Assembly (NCBI GenBank): GCA_023392575.1
Contig: JAEVYV010000047.1
Span: 1 to 6,819, forward strand
Origin: Bacteroidota bacterium
GTDB taxonomy: Bacteria > Bacteroidota > Bacteroidia > Chitinophagales > Chitinophagaceae
Direction: 5' to 3'
Length of the DNA: 6,819 nucleotides
The position numbers and the translations under genes were made by a program. Each line of letters begins with the position of its first letter. The stretch's first letter is position 1. Below are positions 1-5,589 of the stretch, piece by piece. Under the pieces are notes generated by a model. That model did no database searches and was not told where the DNA came from. It saw nothing but the letters and a program-made list of their open reading frames with translations.

Positions 1-537
1 CCGGATGCTGTTTAAGGCATTAAAAATAAAATGAGGATTGATGTGGGCTTTAATGGTCTTGAGCTCCAATGATTTTACCAGTGCTTCCAATTGCAGGGTG
101 TCCAACTGCTGCTTGCGGCTTTTGGACACATAGTGGTACATAAAGTAAATGCTGTTCCAAATGAACAGCAGGACAAAGGAAGAAGAAAGGTTGTAAAAAA
201 AATGTACATGGAAGGGGGCGGGCTTTCCGGTAGGATAAAAATTATAGTAAGCTTCAAAGGGGGTTTGCACCAATGAAAAAAAGGAAGCAAACAGCAGGGT
301 GAGGATCAGCAACAGGATGATCTGTTGGTTTATGGGGCGGATCAGCAAAGAATTTTTCCGGATTACCTGCCGCATAAAATGCGAGCTGATGATGCCGATC
401 TCCAAAAAAAACAACAAGCGGCACAGCATGGTTGCCTTAAACTGCCCGAAAATGAAAGCAAAAAAAACGTTGATGAGGCCAAAAAGGCCCCATCCCATAA
501 TCTGAAAAGTCCAGTATCGGTTCAGCTTGAGCGGCAT
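1..537 (-). CDS. LytS/YehU-family membrane sensor histidine kinase, N-terminal part (cut by window edge)
   Basis: This reading frame is open from an ATG at 537-535 to the window edge and gives 179 residues; the C-terminal part lies outside. The last residues read IKAHINPHFIFNALNSIR (162-179), the phospho-acceptor box of the His_kinase (LytS/YehU) family; H169 in NPHF is the expected phosphorylated histidine. Before it come about four hydrophobic segments (roughly residues 11-33, 38-56, 67-88 and 116-136), then a short charged stretch (140-163, SRKQQLDTLQLEALVKSLEL) that looks like a coiled-coil signalling helix. It is therefore an integral membrane sensor without an obvious large extracellular domain. 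Known of the family: the missing part should hold the HATPase domain, and in Bacteroidota the partner is usually an adjacent LytTR response regulator; that gene would lie to the left and is inferred, not seen. The stimulus is unknown. A shorter start at the ATG near 498 is possible but would trim the first membrane helix. Confidence 0.9.
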   Translation of the reverse strand, partial: MPLKLNRYWTFQIMGWGLFGLINVFFAFIFGQFKATMLCRLLFFLEIGIISSHFMRQVIRKNSLLIRPINQQIILLLILTLLFASFFSLVQTPFEAYYNFYPTGKPAPFHVHFFYNLSSSFVLLFIWNSIYFMYHYVSKSRKQQLDTLQLEALVKSLELKTIKAHINPHFIFNALNSIR

Positions 538-916
538 ACTACAAATGTAAGAAGGGGTCTTTGTTAAGTTTTTTCGTAAATGTACTAGTGGAAGATAAGT
601 TTTACAAATGGAAGAACCCCACTAAAAGCGGAAACAAAAATCCTGAGCCAGCGAAAAATAAGGAGTTTTTGGCCTTGCGCAGCCCATTTCCCTCCGGGCT
701 TGCAGCCGCTCCGGCTCACCGGACCGGTTTGACTGACAGTAATCCAACGCGGGTCAATGATCTGTCTTTTGAAACAAAATCGCCTGGTTACAGGCCGGGT
801 AAAAATGCCCTGTTTTTGTTGGAATGTAAGAGCAAACAGCCAACATCAGGCGAACAAGATGATTTAGCCCCGATTTGACAAAAAAGTAAATATTTTTACA
901 GCTTAAAGTATTTGGA
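538..916. other. Divergent intergenic region between the histidine kinase and dxs; no gene seen
   Basis: These 379 bases separate two divergent genes. The left 120 bases are AT-rich and carry the minus-strand -7 box. A GC-richer patch at about 670-740 has overlapping CCGG-based short inverted repeats, for example TCCGG-CTCA-CCGGA, a 5-bp stem with a 4-base loop. The right end (871-916) is AT-rich and includes TTGACA at 875-880 and a near-match to the -7 box at 891-898 (TATTTTTA), but their spacing fits no standard promoter well, so the dxs promoter is only loosely placed here. The longest plus-strand open frame (561-878, 105 codons) is low-complexity, has no recognisable family features, and runs through the presumed dxs promoter area; I do not call it a gene. 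Confidence 0.6.
542..549 (-). promoter_or_regulatory. Putative Bacteroidota -7 box (TACATTTG) for the histidine kinase
   Basis: Read on the minus strand, 549-542 is TACATTTG, an exact match to the Bacteroidota -7 consensus TAnnTTTG. It ends only four bases before the ATG at 537. No convincing -33 TTTG lies 17-21 bases upstream. If the box is used, transcription would begin at or next to the start codon, giving a leaderless mRNA. The identical 8-mer lies in front of ppk2 (5564-5557), which supports its being a real element of this genome. Confidence 0.5.
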
Positions 917-2845
917 ATGCAGATAACTGCCGGTCCCTTGTTACAAACGATCAATTCACCCAACGACCTGAAGAAAATTCCGAAAGAACAATTACATCAG
1001 GTTTGCGACGAGTTGCGTCAGTACATTATTGATGTTGTGAGTGTGCACGGCGGCCATTTTGCGGCCAGCCTGGGCGTGGTGGAACTCACGGTGGCGCTTC
1101 ATTATATTTACAACACTCCCTACGATCAGTTGGTCTGGGATGTGGGCCATCAGGCCTACGGCCATAAGATCCTGACCGGTAGAAGGGACAACTTTGTTAG
1201 CAACCGCAAGTACAAAGGCCTGAGTGGTTTTCCGAAAAGAAGCGAAAGCGAATACGACACGTTTGGCGTAGGCCACTCGTCCACTTCCATTTCGGCAGCC
1301 CTGGGCATGGCCATGGCCGCCAAGTATAAGGGCGAAACCGACCGCAAATCGGTGGCGGTAATTGGCGACGGCTCCATGACCGCCGGAATGGCGTTTGAAG
1401 CCATGAACCACGCCGGCGTGGCCGATGCCGACATGCTGATCATCCTCAACGACAACTGCATGGGTATTGATCCCAATGTGGGCGCCCTGAAAGAATACCT
1501 CACCGACATCACCACCTCGCATACATACAACAAACTAAAAGATGATGTTTGGAACCTGTTGGGGAAGTTGCCCGTGGGCAAAAACTTTACCCGGGAAATG
1601 GCCAGCAAGCTGGATTCCGGCATCAAAGGCATGCTCACCAAAAGCAGCAACCTGTTTGAAGCGCTGAACATTCGCTATTTCGGTCCCATTGATGGCCACA
1701 ACATCACCAAACTGGTGGACACGCTTAAAGACCTGCGAAAAATTCCGGGTCCCAAGCTGCTGCACATCATCACTGTAAAGGGCAAAGGTTATGCGCTGGC
1801 CGAAAAAGACCAAACCAAATGGCATGCCCCCGGCCTATTTGACAAGATTACAGGAGAAATTTATAAAAAGAAATACGACCTGCCCCAGCCGCCTAAATAC
1901 CAGGACGTTTTTGGCCATACCATTATCGAACTGGCCGAACAAAACAAAAAAATATTCGGCATCACTCCGGCCATGCCCAGCGGCTCTTCGCTGAAGTTTA
2001 TGATGGAGCAAATGCCCGATCGGGCCTTTGATGTGGGCATTTGCGAACAACATGCGGTAACATTAAGCGCCGGCATGGCCACACAGGGCATGAAGGTGTT
2101 CTGCAACATTTATTCGTCCTTCATGCAAAGAGCCTACGATCAGGCCGTGCACGATGTGGCGATTCAAAAACTACCGGTGGTCTTTTGCCTGGACCGCGGC
2201 GGTTTGGTAGGCGAAGACGGCCCCACCCACCACGGCGCCTACGATATTGCCTATTTCCGCTGCATTCCCAACATGATCATCTCCGCTCCCATGAACGAGC
2301 AGGAGTTGCGCAACCTGATGTACACGGCGCAATTGGAGAGCACCAAACTTCCTTTTGTCATTCGCTATCCAAGAGGCGAAGGGGTCATGCCCGAATGGAA
2401 AAAGCCTTTTGAAGAAGTACAAATCGGCAAGGGAAGAAAACTCAGAGATGGAAAAGATATTGCGATTCTTTCGCTGGGTCATCCCGGCAATTTTGCTGCC
2501 GCGGCCATTCGGGATTTACGGACAGATGGAATGGCCCCGGCCCATTACGACCTGCGTTTTGTCAAACCCCTGGACGAGGCCCTGCTCCACGAAGCGCTGC
2601 AAGCATATCCCAAAATAATTACGGTGGAAGATGGAACGGTAGTCGGTGGCCTGGGCAGTGCGGTAGCCGAATTTATGGCAGCGCACGGCTACAAGAACGA
2701 CCTGAAGATCCTGGGCATTCCCGACCGGATTATTGAGCACGGCACCCCAAAAGAACTGCACCGCGAATGCGGCTATGATGCAGAAGGAATTGCCGATGCG
2801 GTGCGGGAACTGATGCGGGAAAACGTGGAAATGAGCCTTGTTTGA
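917..2845 (+). CDS. dxs: 1-deoxy-D-xylulose-5-phosphate synthase
   Basis: Dxs condenses pyruvate and glyceraldehyde 3-phosphate, with loss of CO2, to 1-deoxy-D-xylulose 5-phosphate. This is the first step of the MEP pathway to isoprenoids and also feeds thiamine and pyridoxal synthesis; the enzyme is a cytosolic thiamine-diphosphate-dependent homodimer. The 642 residues are a normal full length. Visible landmarks: SVHGGHFAASLG (42-53) with catalytic-type H47; VWDVGHQAYGHKILTGRRD (73-91); the ThDP/metal motif GDGS (150-153) ending at NDN (178-180); FGPIDGHN (255-262); KGKGYALAEKD (288-298); the pyrimidine domain with the glutamate of GICEQHAV (E377) that activates ThDP; DRGGLVGEDGPTHHGAYD (426-443); and the transketolase C-terminal domain from about 505. 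The ATG at 917 gives the typical Bacteroidota N-terminus. GGA directly abuts the ATG, too close for a useful ribosome-binding site. It stands alone on this strand and is followed by a hairpin terminator. No inactivating change is seen. Confidence 0.98.
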   Translation: MQITAGPLLQTINSPNDLKKIPKEQLHQVCDELRQYIIDVVSVHGGHFAASLGVVELTVALHYIYNTPYDQLVWDVGHQAYGHKILTGRRDNFVSNRKYKGLSGFPKRSESEYDTFGVGHSSTSISAALGMAMAAKYKGETDRKSVAVIGDGSMTAGMAFEAMNHAGVADADMLIILNDNCMGIDPNVGALKEYLTDITTSHTYNKLKDDVWNLLGKLPVGKNFTREMASKLDSGIKGMLTKSSNLFEALNIRYFGPIDGHNITKLVDTLKDLRKIPGPKLLHIITVKGKGYALAEKDQTKWHAPGLFDKITGEIYKKKYDLPQPPKYQDVFGHTIIELAEQNKKIFGITPAMPSGSSLKFMMEQMPDRAFDVGICEQHAVTLSAGMATQGMKVFCNIYSSFMQRAYDQAVHDVAIQKLPVVFCLDRGGLVGEDGPTHHGAYDIAYFRCIPNMIISAPMNEQELRNLMYTAQLESTKLPFVIRYPRGEGVMPEWKKPFEEVQIGKGRKLRDGKDIAILSLGHPGNFAAAAIRDLRTDGMAPAHYDLRFVKPLDEALLHEALQAYPKIITVEDGTVVGGLGSAVAEFMAAHGYKNDLKILGIPDRIIEHGTPKELHRECGYDAEGIADAVRELMRENVEMSLV

Positions 2846-2867
2846 TTGCTGCTACCAACTATTTTCC

Positions 2868-2902
2868 AAAAAGTGTTGTGCCGGAGGTACAACACTTTTT
2901 TT
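2868..2902 (+). terminator. Intrinsic terminator after dxs
   Basis: A perfect 12-bp stem, AAAAAGTGTTGT (2868-2879) with ACAACACTTTTT (2889-2900), encloses a 9-base loop and runs into seven T (2896-2902). It begins 22 bases after the dxs stop. The A-run on the left side means it could also work on the minus strand. It implies that the downstream TonB_C gene uses its own promoter. Confidence 0.88.
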
Positions 2903-3005
2903 ATGAAGGCAACAATACACTGCAGTTTCAAAAACTTTGAAACCGTTTGCTTTGAGCTTAGGTTTTAGATCAATATATTGTAGGCATTTAACACTGCGCA
3001 ACGCC

Positions 3006-3479
3006 ATGAACTTTTTACCTACTGTACTGCGCTTGGGGATTTTAGCAGGTTTGTTTGCTTTGTTTTCAGGCTTTTCTCCGGACATCCAACCAAACCATTC
3101 CCTTTTAAAAGGCCAACCATATTTAAAAGATACGTTGCCTGTACCGGAGCAAAATACTGTTTTTGACTCGGTAGAAGTAGAAGCCAGTGTAGATGTGGGT
3201 GCCTGGCGCCGGCATCTGGAAAAAGAACTAATGCCGGTAATTAACAAAGCCGCTAAAAAACGGATGAAACCTGGCCAATACACCGTAACGATCCGCTTTC
3301 TGGTAGAAAAAGACGGAAGCATTTCGGATGTAAAAGCGTTAAATGATCCGGGTTATGGCCTGGCCCAGGGAGCAGAAAAAGTATTGAAAAAAGGCCCCAA
3401 ATGGACGCCGGGCAAAATCAACGGCAGAATTGTACGGTCCTATCACTCGCAGGCCATAACTTTTGTCATCAGCCCTTAA
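3006..3479 (+). CDS. Small exported protein with a TonB C-terminal domain
   Basis: From the ATG at 3006 the protein has 157 residues. Residues 1-24 (MNFLPTVLRLGILAGLFALF...) form a short hydrophobic segment behind one arginine, fitting a signal peptide or N-terminal membrane anchor. A 35-40 residue polar stretch follows, then a TonB_C-like domain from about 54 to 156: VFDSVEVEASV, VTIRFLVEKDGSISDVKALND (94-114), PGYGLAQGAEKVLKKGPKWTPGKINGR (115-141) and ITFVI (151-155). In this family the domain normally contacts outer-membrane TonB-dependent receptors, or occurs in BlaR1-like and other periplasmic proteins. The long proline-rich linker of a true TonB is absent, so energy transduction by this protein is doubtful; a periplasmic adaptor is an inference. 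An in-frame TTG at 2937 would add 23 residues, but the hydrophobic export signal would then no longer be N-terminal, so the ATG is preferred. No exbB/exbD is adjacent. The gene ends 6 bases from the convergent scpA. Confidence 0.85.
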   Translation: MNFLPTVLRLGILAGLFALFSGFSPDIQPNHSLLKGQPYLKDTLPVPEQNTVFDSVEVEASVDVGAWRRHLEKELMPVINKAAKKRMKPGQYTVTIRFLVEKDGSISDVKALNDPGYGLAQGAEKVLKKGPKWTPGKINGRIVRSYHSQAITFVISP

Positions 3480-3485
3480 CTATCA

Positions 3486-4265
3486 TTACAACAACCGCAT
3501 GTGCTCTTCATCCGTCAGACCTTCCTCTGCTTCGTTGTATTCCACAATAAAATTGTTTTTTCCCTCTCCAATAATGATGCGGAGAAACTTGCCCTGCACC
3601 AGCTCCAGCATGGAAAGAAACATAAAAATGGCGTGCACCCGGTTTTCCACCGTCTCAAATACTTTTTCAAACGACAGCGTCCGTTCGCTTTGCGCCTTTG
3701 AAATAAGATCGGTTTTGCTTTGTTCGATGGAATAATTATACCGCACCACCGTGTGAATCGGTTTGTTGAAGCGGTCGTGGTAGCGCTGCATCACCCGTTC
3801 AAAAGCCTTCATCAGCTTGAACATGGTGATGGTTTGCACCTCCGTGCCCTCGCTGGCTTCTTCGCCAATATGGGAAAGCTCTTTTTGAATATTGCCCCTT
3901 TTGATCAGCAACATCCGTTCGGCTTCCATTTCGGCCATCCGGGCGGCGGCCTCCTTGTATTTTTTATACTCCAGAATCTTATCCACCAGTTCCTGCCGGG
4001 GATCTATTTCATTGCCCTGGGCATCCACTTCCTTGCGGGGCAGCAGCATTTTGGCCTTGATGCGCATGAGGGTGGATATAAACAGAATGAACTCGCTGGA
4101 GAGTTCTATGTTCAGTGATTCCTGTGAATGGATAAAGTCCAAAAAATCGTTGATGATCCTGGTAATGGGAATGTTGTAAATGTCCAGTTCATCTCTTTCA
4201 ATAAAAAAAAGCAAAAGATCAAACGGACCTTCAAATTGCGCCAATTTTATCTGGTAAGTACTCAC
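3486..4265 (-). CDS. scpA: Segregation and condensation protein A (kleisin of the SMC-ScpAB complex)
   Basis: ScpA is the kleisin that bridges the SMC heads and, with ScpB, forms bacterial condensin for chromosome compaction and segregation on the nucleoid. The 259 residues match the family. The N-terminal block IKLAQFEGPFDLLLFFIERDELDIYNIPI (6-34) is the ScpA signature that binds the SMC neck; residues 52-77 (NIELSSEFILFISTLMRIKAKMLLPR) continue this domain; DPRQELVDKILEYKKYKEAA (88-107) leads into the central, partly coiled-coil region that binds ScpB; the C-terminal winged helix (about 195-245, with IFMFLSMLELVQGKFLRI) should contact the SMC cap. The start is GTG at 4265-4263: an in-frame stop lies two codons upstream, and the next ATG falls beyond the conserved N-terminal motif, so GTG is nearly forced. 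No scpB is adjacent. The only upstream signal is AT-rich DNA (TATAAATTTT) just before the start, so it is transcribed either from a weak local promoter or by read-through from mscL. Confidence 0.95.
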   Translation of the reverse strand: MSTYQIKLAQFEGPFDLLLFFIERDELDIYNIPITRIINDFLDFIHSQESLNIELSSEFILFISTLMRIKAKMLLPRKEVDAQGNEIDPRQELVDKILEYKKYKEAAARMAEMEAERMLLIKRGNIQKELSHIGEEASEGTEVQTITMFKLMKAFERVMQRYHDRFNKPIHTVVRYNYSIEQSKTDLISKAQSERTLSFEKVFETVENRVHAIFMFLSMLELVQGKFLRIIIGEGKNNFIVEYNEAEEGLTDEEHMRLL

Positions 4266-4286
4266 AGGTTAAAATTTATAACAAAG

Positions 4287-4326
4287 AAAAGTCCCGCCGG
4301 TTCGACAGGGCGCACCATGACGGGAC
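4287..4326 (-). terminator. Probable intrinsic terminator after mscL
   Basis: On the minus strand GTCCCG (4326-4321) pairs with CGGGAC (4296-4291). An imperfect inner stem, GGTgCG with CGaACC, lies in the loop, and TTTT (4290-4287) follows directly. It lies between the mscL stop and the scpA GTG and would end a ppk2-mscL transcript. The outer stem is only 6 bp with an irregular interior, so strength is uncertain. Confidence 0.55.
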
Positions 4327-4367
4327 ATAACAAAAATAAGATTTATCATACAAAACCGGGCGGCGGC

Positions 4368-4745
4368 CTACTTCTTTAACGAGTCCCTGATTTCCATCAG
4401 CAGCTTCTCCTGCAGCGAGTATTCGGGCGGCGCCGGGGCTACTGATTCTTTTTTCCTTTTTAACCTGTTTATCCCTTTGATCATCAGGAACAAAACCAGG
4501 GCGATGATGACGAATTTGATGACTGCTGCTAAAAAATTACCGTACTTGACCGCTCCCCAAGCCAGCTGGTTCAGGTCTTTGAGATTGGCGGCTTCCAGAG
4601 CCGGCGTTAACAACAAGGGGGTAATCACATCTTCCACCAAAGACGAAACAATTGCTCCGAACGCAGCGCCAATGATAACGGCAATGGCCAGATCCACCAC
4701 GTTTCCTTTTAAGGCAAATTCCCTAAATTCTTTAATGAATCCCAT
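4368..4745 (-). CDS. mscL: Large-conductance mechanosensitive channel
   Basis: MscL is a homopentameric inner-membrane channel opened by membrane tension; it releases solutes after hypo-osmotic shock. The 125 residues are typical. The start MGFIKEFREFALKGNVVDLA (1-20) is the conserved amphipathic S1 helix entering TM1 (about 15-43, with AVIIGAAFGAIVSSLVEDVITP, the pore-lining gate helix). A short periplasmic loop follows (about 44-68), then TM2 (about 69-91, FLAAVIKFVIIALVLFLMIKG), a basic linker (RLKRKK), a proline-containing spacer and the conserved C-terminal bundle helix ending LLMEIRDSLKK. The ATG at 4745-4743 is clear. It lies 43 bases downstream of the ppk2 stop on the same strand, with no TAnnTTTG box or terminator between them, so co-transcription with ppk2 is likely. 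A 13-base dyad lies in that gap. Confidence 0.97.
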   Translation of the reverse strand: MGFIKEFREFALKGNVVDLAIAVIIGAAFGAIVSSLVEDVITPLLLTPALEAANLKDLNQLAWGAVKYGNFLAAVIKFVIIALVLFLMIKGINRLKRKKESVAPAPPEYSLQEKLLMEIRDSLKK

Positions 4746-4761
4746 AATTTTAAGTTTTAGT

Positions 4762-4774
4762 TTACCTAAGGTAA
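4762..4774. repeat. Short dyad TTACCT-A-AGGTAA between ppk2 and mscL
   Basis: TTACCT (4762-4767) and AGGTAA (4769-4774) are perfect inverted copies around one base, in the 43-base gap before mscL. A one-base centre cannot make an RNA hairpin, so if it matters it would be as a protein-binding operator. It could equally be chance. Confidence 0.35.
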
Positions 4775-4788
4775 GAATATCGCCTAGC

Positions 4789-5538
4789 TTATTGGTCTTG
4801 TTCTTTTAGGTGTGGGTATTTCATGTTCAGGCTCTTCAGCCTTTCCACCACCGCTTGGGCAATGAGGTATTCTTTGTACCAGTTCTGATCCGCCGGCACA
4901 ATGGTCCAGGGTACGACATTACAGTTTTGAAACACATCTTCGTACATCTGCATGTATTTATCCCAGTGTTTGGCTTCTGCAAAATCGTTTTTGTTGTACT
5001 TCCATTGTTTGAAAGGATCGTCCAGCCTTTCTTCAAACCGCTTGCGCTGCTCTTCGGCCGAAATGTGCAGGTAAAACTTAAAAATCACCGTACTGTTGTG
5101 CAGGGTGAGCAATTCTTCAAAATGATTAATGGCGGCAAACCGCTTTTGAGCCGTTTCGTCATCGCACCAGCCGTGCACCCGGGTTACCAAAACATCTTCG
5201 TAATGGCTGCGATTGAAGATCTGCAGGGTGCCTTTGGCCGGTGCGTACTGGTGGATGCGCCACAAAAAATCATGGCGCAACTCCTCTTCGGTAGGTACCT
5301 TAAACGACTTGACCATCAACCCCTGAGGGTTCAGCGGGCCAAACACTTTGCTGATCGCCCCATCTTTGCCGCTGGCGTCCAGGCCCTGAAGAATGACCAG
5401 GGCAGCATGTTTGCTTTCGGCATAAAGCAGTTTTTGCAGTCCATCCAGCTCCAGTAAAAGCTTTTCTGTTTTTTTCTTTGTTTCATTTTTATCCAGCTCC
5501 TGAGGAGCCCGGGTGCTGATGGCAGATAAACGGCTCAT
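4789..5538 (-). CDS. ppk2: Polyphosphate kinase 2 family protein, class III type (polyphosphate:nucleotide phosphotransferase)
   Basis: PPK2 enzymes move phosphate from inorganic polyphosphate to nucleotides; class III members phosphorylate both AMP and ADP, and this sequence resembles that class. From the ATG at 5538 it has 249 residues. Visible in this numbering: Walker A QGLDASGKDGA (51-61) with K58; the class-III-like stretch NPQGLMVKSFKVPTEEELRHDFLWR (70-94); the Walker-B region FNRSHYEDVLVTRVH (108-122); and the lid region ERLDDPFKQWKYNKNDF (170-186) with its RxDDPxKxWK pattern. It is cytosolic. An in-frame TTG at 5559 would add seven residues, but that TTG lies inside the TACATTTG promoter box, so a transcript from it could not carry the codon; the ATG is chosen. 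No Shine-Dalgarno sequence is visible. mscL follows after 43 bases. AMP versus ADP preference cannot be read from sequence alone. Confidence 0.93.
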   Translation of the reverse strand: MSRLSAISTRAPQELDKNETKKKTEKLLLELDGLQKLLYAESKHAALVILQGLDASGKDGAISKVFGPLNPQGLMVKSFKVPTEEELRHDFLWRIHQYAPAKGTLQIFNRSHYEDVLVTRVHGWCDDETAQKRFAAINHFEELLTLHNSTVIFKFYLHISAEEQRKRFEERLDDPFKQWKYNKNDFAEAKHWDKYMQMYEDVFQNCNVVPWTIVPADQNWYKEYLIAQAVVERLKSLNMKYPHLKEQDQ

Positions 5539-5556
5539 AAAAAAAATTGTCGTACT

Positions 5557-5584
5557 CAAATGTAATCCTTCTGCACTTTTGCAA
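5557..5584 (-). promoter_or_regulatory. Putative promoter of ppk2-mscL (-33 TTTG, -7 TACATTTG)
   Basis: On the minus strand TTTG (5584-5581) is followed after 17 bases by TACATTTG (5564-5557), an exact TAnnTTTG match. The start point would fall near 5552, leaving about 14 AT-rich untranslated bases before the ATG at 5538. The spacing is at the short end of that reported for Bacteroidota sigma-A promoters. It overlaps the putative promoter of the divergent EamA gene. Confidence 0.6.
5574..5582 (+). promoter_or_regulatory. Putative -7 box for the EamA gene (CACTTTTGC)
   Basis: CACTTTTG at 5574-5581 differs from TAnnTTTG at one position and is followed by the favoured C. It lies 8 bases before the ATG at 5590, so the leader would be only a few bases. 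A possible -33 TTG at 5547-5549 is rather far away (24 bases). It occupies the same DNA as the -33 side of the opposing ppk2 promoter. Confidence 0.35.
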
Positions 5585-5589
5585 ACGAT

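Noticed and set aside
561..878. Open frame of 105 codons, plus strand, in the histidine kinase-dxs gap
   Set aside because: The composition is unlike a real protein, there is no recognisable motif, the start is poor, and it runs through the likely dxs promoter area. Treated as chance.
875..903. Classical sigma-70 promoter for dxs starting with TTGACA
   Set aside because: No acceptable -10 box lies 16-18 bases downstream, and this phylum uses TAnnTTTG boxes; kept only as a remark on the intergenic region.
992..1522. Open frame of 176 codons antisense to dxs
   Set aside because: It lies wholly within the conserved N-terminal domain of dxs and has no features of its own.
2937..3005. Upstream TTG start for the TonB_C protein, adding 23 residues
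   Set aside because: It would bury the hydrophobic export signal inside the protein; the ATG at 3006 places the signal at the N-terminus.
3720..4118. Open frame of 132 codons antisense to scpA, rich in His and Phe
   Set aside because: The composition is what the reverse of scpA codons gives; no motif or start signal.
4810..5457. Long open frame (215 codons) on the plus strand
   Set aside because: It is exactly antisense to ppk2, whose motifs are unmistakable; the translation shows no family features. A shadow of the codon bias of ppk2.
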